DNA from: Fragilaria crotonensis
Lineage: Eukaryota > Bacillariophyta > Fragilariophyceae > Fragilariales > Fragilariaceae
Reading direction: 5' to 3'
Assembly: GCA_022925895.1 (NCBI GenBank)
Contig: JAKSYS010000078.1
Span: 1-64,000 of the forward strand
Length of the DNA stretch: 64,000 bases
The notes beneath the pieces were generated by a model. That model saw only the letters and a list, made by a program, of their open reading frames with translations. It had not been told where the DNA came from and searched no databases. The position numbers and the translations under genes were made by a program. Positions 35,259-46,688 of the stretch are shown here, piece by piece. Positions within the stretch are counted from its first letter, which is position 1. Each line of letters starts with the position of its first letter.

Positions 35259-35298
35259 ACGGGGTTAATTAACCCCATTTGGGGTTAATTAATCCCGT
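35259..35298. repeat. 40-bp palindrome with GGGGTTAATTAACCCC
   Basis: A perfect 16-bp palindrome at 35261-35276 is followed by an inexact second copy at 35281-35296; together they form a larger near-palindrome. Confidence 0.85.
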
Positions 35299-35300
35299 AT

Positions 35301-35913
35301 TTGCTCATTTCGGTAATCGTTCCTGTTATCTTGTTCGTCGTCCGTCGGACTTCTAAGTTGGTGTGCGCCTCAAGAACTGTATAAGGGTGCATGGTTTGAA
35401 TGGGCAGAAGGCCAGTGTTTGTTGTAATAAAGTTATAAGAGATTTGCTGTATGAAATTTATTTCCCTCCCATTTTTTTCGTAGTCGTGGGAATTCTCGAC
35501 GATGAGATTGATGCGTCCATCGCTCATCGACAACATCATCAACTGAAGTAGAGATGAGCAGTAATGATCCTAATGATCCTCGTTTCCAGGTGGGGGCACC
35601 CGTGCATGCAAAAGCCATGCATGTGACGGCTCTAATTGAGTGTCACCGTCGTTACGGTAGCAACGCAAAAACCAAGCTTGTTATGCATATTTATATTGTT
35701 AACAATGAACACCGCTACACCGTTCTCCAAGTATTCTACTCTAGTACTGTAGTACTGGAGTACTGGAGAATGGAGAACAAATTCACTTGAACTGCGTATT
35801 TACGTCGTAGTTCGTAGTATGTACTGTACGATTACATACTTGTGACTAAAATGACATTGCCCAAACGCGAAAACTCACAACTCTCATCAACAGCACCGTA
35901 ATCCTATACAACG
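35301..35913. other. Upstream region of the PqiA-like gene
   Basis: Overlapping short frames on both strands (35285-35542 minus, 35554-35790 plus) show no family. Probably non-coding. Confidence 0.35.
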
Positions 35914-37474
35914 ATGCAGACCAACACAACTAATACAGCCATGGAATCTCCCGATGATGAACAAGTTATTGCTGTGGAGGAGGAGAATTCTGTTCAAGAA
36001 ACTGCGCAGGGTGACGAGGAATTGGTAAGATTCTGTGATTTGGAGTTATTACAGAGTCTGCAACGCTGTATCATGCTTCATGCTTCTGATCACAACGACA
36101 AACTCCCGTTTCCAATCGACAGAAATACCCTGCTCATGTGTGGAATCCCGATATTGACCGCCGATGGCGTTACGGAATTCCTATAGTGATTATGGCAAAC
36201 TTTGGTTTCCTCTTGGCGGCCGACCTTGCCTCGGGAGTGGTGGCAAAGACCCAACTCATCGACAGCTTCGATAACAGTGTTCATAGTGAACGTATAATTC
36301 TGACCGTCAGTGTCATCTCGTCTGTGAGCGCTCTTTGGAACGCCGATTCAAAGGCCTTGGCGATCTTCATCGCTCTCGCCTCTGTGGCGTTGCCATTCAT
36401 AAAGCTTCTGCTCAGTATGTTGGCATGGGTTGTTCCCTTTCGATCCCTTCAAAAACGAGAACGATTCCTTGAAATCGTGGATATTCTGGGAAAGTGGTCC
36501 TTCGTGTAAGTGGAAAGTGCTGTTACTCGCGGATGATGTCACCGTCAATTGACAATTCCTCGCGCCGACTGTGGAATGGCGTCACTCACACCTCCTGGCC
36601 TTGCATATTTCTATGCAGCGACATTTTCGTTCTGATTATCATCATGGTTGCGTTTCGTTCCTCGATTAATATCTCCGACGCGGTAGTGCTAGAAGTATAC
36701 ATTGTTCCCAAGTGGGGGTTCTACGCGTTCGTTGTTGCGAATATGATATCTCTAATGATATCACAAACAATTCTATACCTACATCGAAGGATCCAGAATC
36801 ATCCACTTAACGATAATGATCCCGAAGAGAATGATATCACAGAGGAAGCACAAGAGCAGATTGCGTCAGATCCTCAACAGCCTCGCGATGAAGCGAAGCG
36901 CACCATTGCTTCTCAGACCGGGATTTCAATTCCACTTCTGGTGGTTTTGTTGGTCACTTGCCTTGTCTTGCACTTTGTTGGGTGCTCCGTAGATATTTAT
37001 GAGGTTAACAATACCCGTGGTGGCGAAGTGATCGTCGACAAGTACTCGGTGTTTTCCGTCGGCATGGAAATTCCGTGGACATCGCTTGAACCCAACGATT
37101 CTGGCTTTCGTTTTATTCAATTCGTGTACTTTCTGATTGCTGCTGCACTGCCAGCCGTGAATATCATCCTTTACGGCATCCTGTATCTGTATCCCATGGC
37201 ACAGCCGATGAAGGAAAAGATGTTCTTTCTAACTGAAATTTCCTTCTCGTGGGCGGCGGTTGAAGTGTTGGTACTAGCTGTAATTTTCTCAATCCTACAG
37301 ATTCCCAAGTTTGGAAATGGATTAATTCAATCCGGCTGCAAGGAATGCAATCGTGTTGATTCTGTTTTGTATGGCGAGTTTGCCATTCTTTGCGTGTCAT
37401 CGGTAATGAATGTGTGCGCTAACCTTTACCTGTTCCTCCGGGCCCACCAAGTTGTCTGGGAGAGGCGCAAGTAA
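35914..37474 (+). CDS. PqiA-like multispanning membrane protein
   Basis: Bacterial PqiA (paraquat-inducible protein A) is an inner-membrane protein that works with MCE-domain lipid-transport partners. The key family block, LGKWSFVDIFVLIIIMVAFR, appears after joining exons across an intron at 36506-36618 (GTAAGT...TGCAG, 113 nt). Before it lie ANFGFLLAADLASGV and LASVALPFIKLLLSMLAWVVP. After it comes a second membrane module (FVYFLIAAALPAVNIILYGI, then SWAAVEVLVLAVIFSIL). The two-module layout matches PqiA, but the usual CxxC zinc ribbons are absent. The start is a soluble acidic N-terminus at 35914. An upstream frame change near 36140-36186 can be explained by a 47-nt intron (GTGGAA...TATAG), which is short and uncertain. 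The second module's large loop faces a lumen by inference. Confidence 0.75.
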
Positions 37475-37780
37475 TCGACCAAAGCCCTTCGCGTTGACGA
37501 AAGCCTTCTTTCATCGCGCATCTTGAGGGCTGGCATAAAATAAAACTTAACATTGCCTAAAAAAACTTTATATGGCCATTAGACAAGTCAATGGTTACCA
37601 TCTATGATACGTTCCTACGTTCAGTCGAATCGTCTAAACACAAGTCGTCATATCGCACCTGGAATCGAGAATTGACGTGTTTCGGACGATTCCACCGTCA
37701 ACAAGACTATTGCCATGTTACCAACCACATTCTCGAAGTGCTGCTGTGTCAAGTATGCCGAATGATCAACGAGCCACTTA
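37475..37780. other. Intergenic region between convergent genes
   Basis: It separates the 3' ends of the PqiA-like and L2HGDH genes. No gene was recognised. Homology to the deleted L2HGDH copy begins at about 37743. Confidence 0.4.
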
Positions 37781-39106
37781 TCACGAGCGCTCCGCAATGT
37801 AGTTTGCGATACTCATACTTGCGGTCAAACCTGGACTTTCGATACCCAACAAATGAAACAAACCAGGAACGCCATGGTCTTTAGGTTCGGCAATGAGAAA
37901 ATCAAGAAATGGAGCACTTCCTCCATTACGCACCAAGGGATGATACAGCTTGGGTCGCAATCCGGCGTAATCAGACACGATGGAGTCATCCGGAAGATTC
38001 GGCCAATATTTTCTCACTTGTTCATAAAATCCATTTGATCTGGATGGATCTGGACTCAGATCAATGTCGTCTAGTCGCACTGATGGGTCGATCCACTGAA
38101 CGTCAGGTCCAAATTTAGTAGATTGGCCCATCCAGTCGATTGTTGCATGCACACCTAGGCCACCAGGTTCTGGCACTGGATACACCAAATGTTGGAATGG
38201 AGGCTTTGGTGTTCCTTGCAGTCGAAAGTAGTTGCCCTTGGCAAAATAGTGTCTTGGTGGCTGCCATTTGGTCGTGCTTTTGTGGAGATTTGCTGCAATC
38301 TTGTCTGCTGCAAGGCCGGCACAATTGATCACAGTATCGCATTGCAAATCCATACCATCGATTTGGAGTGTAATGACTTGATCATCGTCATCATCATGGG
38401 GAACGCTACCTCTCTCCACGCCAGTCCTCAACAGCAATGTGGCCTTGTGATATTCTGCATCTGCCAAGAGACTCTGCAGGAACGAGTGCGAATCTAGCAC
38501 ACCCGTCGAGGGTGAATAGAGAGCACCGCCAACCGATGTGACCTCTGGTTCTAAAATTGAAACATCATCGGATGAGAGGAGTCGTACATCATCCACTCCG
38601 TTCCGAATCGCCTGTTCCTTTAGTTGTACAAGATTTGTTTGAAACTGTTGTTCTTGCGTGGCAATAATTAACTTTCCACAGCGTCGAACGGGAATGCTGT
38701 GAGAGTGACACAATTCGTATAACATTTTCTTACCCTCGACACAAAACTGAGCCTTTCGTGATGAGGTTGGATAGTAGATACCGGCATGAATGACCTCGGA
38801 GTTCCGAGAGGATGTTTCTATGAAAATGGACATTGTGAAGGAATCGAATTAGGCGGTGATATTGACAATAGCGAGTATTCTCATTGCATTGATTCACATC
38901 ACACATCAGCATGGCAGAGTAACCAATAGCACTGTCTGTAATGATGTAACACACTCACCGGACCCGATCGTCGACGCCCGTTCCACAATAATCACCTCCT
39001 TTCCTTTGAGTGCCAATGCTCGTGCCACAGCTAAACCAATGACACCAGCTCCGATCACAACAGCTTCCACACGATTGGTCGCTGAATGATTCGTCCGACG
39101 TATCAT
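37781..39106 (-). CDS. L2HGDH: L-2-hydroxyglutarate dehydrogenase
   Basis: This FAD enzyme oxidises L-2-hydroxyglutarate to 2-oxoglutarate, usually in mitochondria, a metabolite-repair reaction. The model has two exons and an intron of 141 nt at 38818-38958 (GTGAGT...TCATAG), giving 394 residues. Exon 1 holds the dinucleotide-binding motif GAGVIG (residues 19-24) and ends ...RASTIGSE. Exon 2 continues [19 protein letters not shown], the family's HSGVIH-GIYY block. Further blocks are [47 protein letters not shown] and [12 protein letters not shown], all as expected for a full-length enzyme. No strong mitochondrial presequence precedes the FAD motif. Upstream sequence contains stops, whereas the truncated copy at 11 kb is open further upstream, so the 5' end may have been altered. 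Confidence 0.92.
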
Positions 39107-39813
39107 GGCTGGTTAGTTTGATATTTTATTGAACAATGCCACTAATGTAGCTTGCTGTTCGTTACGACGACCTGTGCGGATGCTGACTGTCAAGGATTAT
39201 TGTTGATATTGAGATAGACACGTCGGCAAGAATATGCATCTGTACATTTGAGATGAACTCGTAGTAGGTATGTCCTGTCTCATGTAGCGTCCAACGACCA
39301 CAATGATGAAGTATGTCACACAAGTCGTCTTGTCTACTGTCTACCCCAGGAATCCATCGCCGTGTCTCTACTCCATGGAGACGCAACACACGATTCACAA
39401 AGATACCAACAAGTTATTCAAACAGTGCTACTACCTGTAGTACCGGTACCATGAACATACGTAGCCTCTGGTACCAGGGAATGGAGTACTACAGTACTCT
39501 CTTGTAGTACTCCACCCTACGATGTACATACAGTGATGTACCACGGTAATGGAAATGGATTCTGAGGACGAGAGCATGTGTTGGTTCTCGCATGTGGCGT
39601 ATCGTTCCAATGTATGATACGGGTGCAGCGCCAATGTGCGTTTCGATGTCCCCATTTTTTGGGGCCAGGATGCACGAATGTGTATAAAGTAATAAATGGC
39701 CTTCTGCTTATGAGTGTCCTCCTCGAACCAACATGATGTTTCCTGCGGTCACTCTCTCATACATGCACTTTGTCAAGCTCCCTGGTGCAACGTTATAAAC
39801 GCTCTTTATTCAT
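39107..39813. other. Intergenic region between divergent genes
   Basis: Likely contains promoters of L2HGDH (minus) and the methyltransferase-like gene (plus). Homology to the duplicated copy extends to about 39254. A TATAAA lies at 39793, 20 bp before the downstream ATG; its role is unproven. Confidence 0.4.
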
Positions 39814-40995
39814 ATGAGGAGCGTAGTATTCATCGTTGTTGCCGTGGTGGTGGTTGAGTTGGCAATTGTGAGCATCGTCAGGAAGTTTAGAGGCGCATTG
39901 TGCCAAAGGAATGACATTACTTTGAAGACTCCTCCAAGACTATCGATAGCGAGCACAGTAAGAGAAATACCTAACTGTAGTTCCATGATGGTCCCACCAC
40001 GTGAAATGGTATATCAACCAGCACCACTGGAACAGTACCTTGTCGACAATGCTATTGCTCTCGGATTTGATAGAAATGGAGATACCCCAGACGAAATGGC
40101 TTCTGGATGCGAGATCTGGAATAATGAAGAGAACCCAATGTACAACACTACTCAGACGTTCCGGCGTGAGCTCAAGAACTATTATGCCAAGATTGCATCC
40201 TTCAGGTCACTTCCAGATCTCAGAACTCTCTTTCTGCAGGATGAGAGCAATCGCGATGAAGTATGCAAGCGAGCCGAACTCGATCCCGTACATGGTTTGC
40301 TGGAAGGATTCTTCAACGAAAGCAAACAACTATCATATTCATCGTCTGGTTACATGGAACCTCTTTTTCCACCCATGCGCCATCCTGATTTTTGCGATCA
40401 AGAGACTGTCTTGAGTTTGGCATATCTGGTGCATGACTTTGGTGTCATGTGCCGCCGTCTCAAGAAAACGTCTCGAATTGTTCTCTTTGATTTAGGAGCG
40501 TCTCTGGAATTTCATGGTGATGATGATCCCATGGATACACCAGCCATGTACCTTGTGACTCTCTATCGCAAATTTGGATTTCGATTTGATCATATTTATG
40601 CCTTTGAGATTACTCCTCACGACAGTGAGGAGGTATTTGACAAAATCCCGCATCATAATCTTGCTGCCTATCATTGGATCAATGTAGGTGTGAGTTCCGA
40701 CATTTCCAGTCGGAATAATCCATGGAACTTGCTAATGACAAACTACAATGAAGACGATTTGATAATCATCAAGCTTGATGTCGACAATGGGAGCATTGAA
40801 GTTCCGTTAACGCACCAGCTTCTCAATGATACTCGATTCCACCGTTTGGTGGATCAATTCTACTTTGAACATCATGTCAAAATGTCTGACATTGCGTACG
40901 CTTGGAATGGAACCATGGTGGGTAGCGTGCAAGAATCGATGGAACTCTTTCAAGGACTTCGCAAGAAAGGGATTCCTTCTCACTTTTGGGTGTAG
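39814..40995 (+). CDS. Membrane-anchored FkbM-like methyltransferase candidate
   Basis: The single-exon frame of 393 residues begins with an N-terminal membrane anchor (VVFIVVAVVVVELAIVSIV, residues 4-22) typical of type II Golgi or ER proteins. The C-terminal half has Rossmann-like blocks that fit S-adenosylmethionine-dependent FkbM methyltransferases. VLFDLGAS resembles motif I, YAFEIT the acidic residue after strand 2, and IIKLDVDNGSIEVPL the LLKIDIEGxE block. An intermediate region with several Cys (CEIWNNEENPMYNTTQTFRR) is not recognised. FkbM-type proteins methylate small molecules or glycans; here the luminal orientation suggests a glycan or extracellular target, by inference. Alternatives are a catalytically degenerate member or an unrelated Rossmann fold. 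Confidence 0.55.
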   Translation: MRSVVFIVVAVVVVELAIVSIVRKFRGALCQRNDITLKTPPRLSIASTVREIPNCSSMMVPPREMVYQPAPLEQYLVDNAIALGFDRNGDTPDEMASGCEIWNNEENPMYNTTQTFRRELKNYYAKIASFRSLPDLRTLFLQDESNRDEVCKRAELDPVHGLLEGFFNESKQLSYSSSGYMEPLFPPMRHPDFCDQETVLSLAYLVHDFGVMCRRLKKTSRIVLFDLGASLEFHGDDDPMDTPAMYLVTLYRKFGFRFDHIYAFEITPHDSEEVFDKIPHHNLAAYHWINVGVSSDISSRNNPWNLLMTNYNEDDLIIIKLDVDNGSIEVPLTHQLLNDTRFHRLVDQFYFEHHVKMSDIAYAWNGTMVGSVQESMELFQGLRKKGIPSHFWV

Positions 40996-41217
40996 AAGAC
41001 GATGACGACGAGGAGACGGAAAAAGGCTGACTGAATGCCGAACAAGGTGAATTGCGTTTGTTGTGAAATATATACGCGACCGGACCATTGCAAGAGCACG
41101 ACGGTGAAGACTTCGACTATCCAACTACATCTTGCCGCTGATGATCAAGCGTGCTCTCCTCTCCGAAAGTGTTGGTCTGACAGCGTTGATAAATTTCCCT
41201 ACGGTAGACCCGGGCTG

Positions 41218-41990
41218 TCAAGAAGTGGGGAGCCAAAAACAGTTGGAGGTGTTGCCGCCGTGGTGCATGTTGGCGAAGGTAGCACTGGTCTGGTGACCAG
41301 GGAGCTGATTGTTGCATTCAGAACTAGGATGCGCACAGGCACCATGAGACCAGCAGTAGGCACGGGCCGCAGGGGCAGTGTTGCGACCACGACCGCCAGA
41401 GCGATTAGTGACGCGACCGTGACGAGCGGAACGAGTGTTTCGAGGATGATGTCGTTGATGATTGGTGGCGTTGGGGAGACCAGTGCGCATGATAGACATC
41501 ATTTCTGTCATTTGCGCCAAAAGAGCAGAGTCGCGTTGTTGGAAGGCAACATTGGCAACGTCGGAGGCTGGTGGCGGAACAAGAGGATGGTCATCGGTGG
41601 GCAAAGCATCAAGGAGACGCTGCGCAACGAGATCAGCCATAGTGGCGACATAGTTGGCCTGATGAGGGGGTTGTTGCTGGTGAAAGATGTCACCAGCATT
41701 GGGAAGGGAACTAAGGTCGCTTTGGGCGTCCCGAAAATGGTTCAACACGTTGGTCCAGGTGCGTTCGACAACAGGACGGCGGTTCCAGAGACGAAGATCC
41801 TGTTGGAGAATTGGTTGGCGAGCAAAAATGACATAGGCCATGTCGATCATCGACGTTCGGTGCTCAGTAAAAACTCAGTATCGCACAGTATTTTGGATTT
41901 TGGCACACCCGAGGTCAAAAGCAAGTTCCATAGGCTGAATCTATCATAGGAAAATGTCAGGAAAACTGCCTGAAAGCAAAAGGTTGTGGA
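41218..41990 (-). mobile_element. LTR-retrotransposon gag fragment (fossil)
   Basis: The minus-strand frame contains LRLWNRRPVVERTWTNVLNHFR, a typical gag segment of diatom LTR elements, and a C-terminal CWSHGACAHPSSEC...PGHQTSAT region like the short Cys/His motif seen there. No LTRs or pol region were seen nearby. The piece is an incomplete, probably old copy. Its family (copia or other) cannot be fixed from this fragment. Confidence 0.65.
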
Positions 41991-42935
41991 AAAGGGCAAG
42001 GCCGAGCTCACGAGCGCGATCTTGACCTTTTCGGCATGCTCCATAGATGTAAGTTGGTGTTCTCCATCAATCAGTGAACCATATTTAATGGCAAAAGACG
42101 GTTATTCGTAACCCCAGTGGGAAGAATTTCCGCATGTCCCTGAATTTCCCAGATACGTTCGCTCGTTCCGTAAACAACAAGAAAATGGGGTGGATGACAA
42201 CGATATGGGCGTTGCTCATGGGCATCTAACCGTACAATGCCGCCGTGACCTGGGAAGTAAAGTAAACGGTGTCTCATTCACTGATATTGTTCTTTCACCG
42301 AGCGCCACTTTTGGACCCACAAGTTGTCGTCATTTTGTGAATGTCACGCATGCACAAATACCAGGACGGTTTCACTTTTCAGCTCTACACTCCAGGAAGA
42401 CCTTCGTTCTTGGGTGCGTTACGAGCATCCTGACTAGCTTGATGTCGGTTGAGATTGTGGATTTGTCCCGACAAACTTGATGCGATGGGATGGGTTCTCT
42501 TCCCCGTGAGCATTCTCAAGTATCCCTATGCTACGAGGCTCAATCCTTCCCAGCACGGGGTAGGAATGAGTTTCCCTTGGATTCTCGGACGTCACGTCGA
42601 TCAACTCATCGACATGATAAGGAGAGGTGATACATGGAACTACCATACTAGCGAGTTTGGTTTCATATCGATGCGCTGACAATTCGGGGGTTCTTACCCG
42701 CCACCTTGTCGAGAGCTCGGAGCTTTATGGCCTTGTAACGTTCGTTGGCTTGGCTGTTCAATCATTCCATCGCGACATTGTGCGTTTGGAATCGCCTCAT
42801 CTGTATGAAAATCGCCGGGCACATTGACAGATCTGGCGACTAAAAGGAATCAAATCATAGCACACCACACGATGCAAGGTACATGTTCATTAGCTGGTCG
42901 ATGATTCATTTTGTTCGCTACGTTAGTATTGATGT
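41991..42935. other. Unassigned stretch downstream of the ClpC-like gene
   Basis: Minus-strand frames at 42071-42277 and 42434-42682 are not recognised and could be further mobile-element debris. No gene can be supported. Confidence 0.3.
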
Positions 42936-45921
42936 CTACTGAAAACCATCAGGTTCTCTCGGCAAACCAATTTCGTCGTCATCATCCAATGACGGAGCCG
43001 GTCCATAAAGTCGTTGCCATTTGCGATCCGAGTTGGACCCAATACCTCCATCTCCCTCGACTGGAACGACCATGCTACTTCTACCGCTACCATTGGCGGT
43101 CAGATTAGTAATCTTGACGGCGTTTTCACCAGCGACGAGATCCACCGATACTTGGTCGCCCTCCTTCACAAAGTCTTGGATAATCGCTTCCGCGAGTGTG
43201 TCTTCCAGGTACCGTTTTGCCGCTCGTCGGATAGGACGGGCTCCAAATTCTGCAACGAACCCTTCTCTAGTAACCATTTCGGCAACATTGTCTGAAATCG
43301 TCAGGCGAATACCCTGTTCGTCAGCAGCACGCTTGGCAATAATGTCAAACATATTGAGGGCGATATCCTTCACGATATCGTACGATAGCGGGTTGAACAC
43401 GATAATTTCGTCAATGCGATTCAGAAGTTCTGGCTTCATGGCCTGCTCGAGTTCCTGCTTGACGAATTCCGACGTTTCGCTAGCCAGATCTTCGGTGTTC
43501 GATGCTCTCGACTTTTCCAGTATTCCTCGGCTACCGATATTAGATGTCATGACAAAGATTGTGTTCTTAAAGTTGATTGTTCGACCTTTGCCATCAGTCA
43601 ACTTGCCTTCGTCCATAACCTGCAGCAATATGTTCAGAACATCTTCGTGCGCCTGTGTGAATTTGGAAAACGTTAGAAACAAAATAACAAGTACAGGACG
43701 GCATACCATTGCAATTGAATTTACCTTCTCCAACTCATCGAAAAGGACCACAGAATGTGGCGATCGTCTAACTGCTTCGGTCAACTGACCTCCTTCATCG
43801 TAGCCGACATATCCTGGAGGAGCACCGATCAAGCGAGAGACGGAGAACCGATCCATGTACTCGGACATGTCAATTCGAACCATGTCCTTTTCTCGACCAA
43901 AATAAGTCTCTGCTAGCGATTTGCACAGTTCAGTCTTACCAACACCTGTAGGACCGACGAAAAGGAAGCTAGAAACGGGTCGTCTGGTATCTCGCATTCC
44001 ACTTCTTGCCCGTCGGATTGCCTTTGACACCGCCTTGACGGCTTGGTCTTGCCCCTTGATGCGCTTACCAATCTCTTCCTCCAGGTTTCGGAGTCTGGTC
44101 TTTTCTCCCGTATCTAGTCTCCCAATGGGGATGCCGCTCATTTCAGAGATGACCTCAGTCACGGCATCTTCGGTCACGTAAAAATTTTCAGCACCTTCCC
44201 TCATCTTGATCATGGACCCGGCTTCATCTAACAAGTCAATGGCCTTGTCCGGCAAGAAACGATCACTCACGTATCGATCACTAAGTTTTGCGGCTGCGAT
44301 CAGAGCATTGCTGGTGTATTCCACATCATGAAACTCTTCATAGCGAGGCATGATGGTAGCAAGGATGTCAATCGTTTCGTCAATGGATGGCTCTCGAATT
44401 GTGAGAGGTTGGAAGCGGCGTTCTAATGCGCCATCCTTTTCAATGTAGCGACGGTACTCGGGTGTGGTGGTGGCGCCCAGGATTCGCACCTCGCCTCTGG
44501 CAAGTGCTGGCTTGAGCAGGTTGGCAGCGTTCATGGCGCCGTCGCCACCACCTCCTGCCCCAATAAGGTTGTGAATTTCATCAATAAAGAGAATGACATT
44601 GCTTGTCGAGGCTTCCTTGATGAGATTCTGGACCTTCTTTTCGAAATCTCCGCGGTTGGCTGTACCTGCCACCAGACTGGCGAGTTCAATGCTAATGAGA
44701 CGAGCGCCGGCAAGCGAAGAAGGGCACGGAGGCAAACTGTACTCCATTTCCTTGGTTTCGCTTGTTGTATCCTCCTTGTCACCATCTCTGGCTCGGAACG
44801 GATTCTTAATTGGGAAGTTGAACTTTGACTTTTCTGGTTGTCCGTCGTCCGCAATGGCAGAAGCCAAGACTTGGGCAATCCCTTCGGCGACTGCCGTCTT
44901 TCCCACACCAGGTTCTGTGCAAGATTGAATAAGCAGCATAAGGCCTTTAGATCTGAAACAGATGCACCAATAAGCTTCACAAGGATGAATAACGTCGTAA
45001 CTTACCACCAATTAAGCACGGGTTGTTCTTTCGACGTCGACCCAAGGTGCGCAACGCTGATCGGATTTCGGCATCGCGACCGTAGACATTATCCAATTTA
45101 CCATCCAATGCCATCTGCGTCAGATCTACTCCAATACTGTTGAGCGTGGAGGTTCCCAAACCCATACCGCCGCGATTAATCATGACATTTTCGCGGGTTC
45201 GTGGAACCATGTCAGAATCTGGCTGTGTTTCCAGATCCAGCAAGAGCTGTTCACAGAATTTGAAACACGAAAAGGCCTTGCCATCAATACCCCGAAGACC
45301 TGGAATGTTACTCAAAACATCTAGAGCAGGTGCCGATTCGATGGGATTTCCATTATTGTACCCCATGAGAGCCAGCAGAACATGTTCCGATCTAACCGAG
45401 GGGCAGTTTAGACCTTCAGCAATGTTAACAGCTTGATCCATTAGTAACTTCGAAGCAGCCGAGAAGGGAAGGGCATCTCTCTCTTTATTTCCTCCTTCCA
45501 CAAGATCGGATACTGATTTTCGAACTTGAGCAATGGCTGTTTCCTTGACCTTTTCGAAGCTCATATTGTATTTCTCCAACGTTGGTGCCGCTCGTTCTGG
45601 CATTCCTACAATGCCAGCAAACAAAATTTCATTGCGCAGAACACTGAGGCCAATATCATTCCCAATCTCTTGAGCCGTCATTATAGCACCGACGCATTCT
45701 GTGGAAAACTTGTCAATTACCATGGACAAACTGCTGCCACTGGACGCAACAATGGATCGACGACGTGAGCCCGAACGTGACGGTCGTGGCGTGTTCAATT
45801 TTGTCCCGCTGACTCGGGGATGAGTAAATGTCCTGCCAACATTCAACGGAACAAACGACGACGCCCCATGGTGGCTCAGCAGCACGAGACACGCGACACC
45901 GATGAGGCAATGCTGTTTCAT
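42936..45921 (-). CDS. Plastid-targeted ClpC/ClpA-type AAA+ protein (atypical)
   Basis: Hsp100/Clp proteins unfold substrates with two ATPase rings. The model has three exons. Intron 1 is at 44915-45005 (91 nt, GTAAGT...GCACAG). Intron 2 is at 43653-43724 (72 nt, GTAAAT...CACAG), which is in frame and stop-free if unspliced. The product has 940 residues. The N-terminus is a signal peptide ending in ASSFVP (residues 20-25), close to the diatom plastid ASA-FAP motif. Next come a Clp N domain (about 75-200), Walker A1 GEPGVGKT (305-312), Walker B1 LFIDE (about 414), Walker A2 GPTGVGKT (626-633), pore motif GYVG in ring 2 and LLNRIDE. Atypical points: the middle domain is reduced to about 25 residues; ring-1 pore loop reads ANRG instead of KYRG; no [LI]GF ClpP-docking loop is seen; an acidic insert of about 35 residues follows Walker A1. 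Confidence 0.88.
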
Positions 45922-46688
45922 CGTCGGCTAATGGAGTCGAGGGTGAAAAATGGGATCGAGAGTAATTCTTTCAATTAGTTTACCACACTGCTACAAAACT
46001 CTGATACTGAAAGATACTGTGCCACAGTAAGCGAGGTGAAAAGATGTTATACTTATGTAGCATGTGTGCAGGCTGCAGGCTGCAGGCTACATACTATACA
46101 CTGTAGTGCTCCAAATACGATGGTAACCGATCTTGCAAAATGCACGTTTCCGTATGTCGAGTCACAAGGAAACTGACGCAATCATTGGCAAAACAACAGG
46201 CGGCATGGAATGTCTTCATGAAAAAGACGAAATAGCAGAGAAAGGCACATTTTCACCTTTCAACAGGTCATACGTCATATCATACACGTCATACATAGAT
46301 CTTTCAGTACAGTAGTACTCGTGCATGAACATACTGAATCATCGTACTTAGATATACTCATATTTGTATACCAGTACACCAGTATCCATGCCCGACGCTA
46401 ATACCGTATGCATAGCAGAATGTATACTGCAGTACAACAAAAACGACAGTACAAGTACCAGAGTTGACGGTTCTTCCGTAACATCAGAATGGCCGAATTC
46501 AGTGTGCACAGTGCACAGTGTGCAAGACACATCCCCCCATCACCATTTAAAAATCAAAAACCAGCAAGACGTCGAAAACATCTGCTGATCAGGTGTGCTT
46601 CTATACGAGAGGTACCATCAAGCAGAACGTTGGTGGGAGATGATAGTTCGTGTGCGATATCAGCAGTACCGCTTGTATGTACGTTAAG
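45922..46688. other. Intergenic region between divergent genes
   Basis: Likely holds promoters for the ClpC-like gene (minus) and the repeat protein (plus). A GCAGGCT triplet repeat lies near 46068-46090. No gene is supported. Confidence 0.4.
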
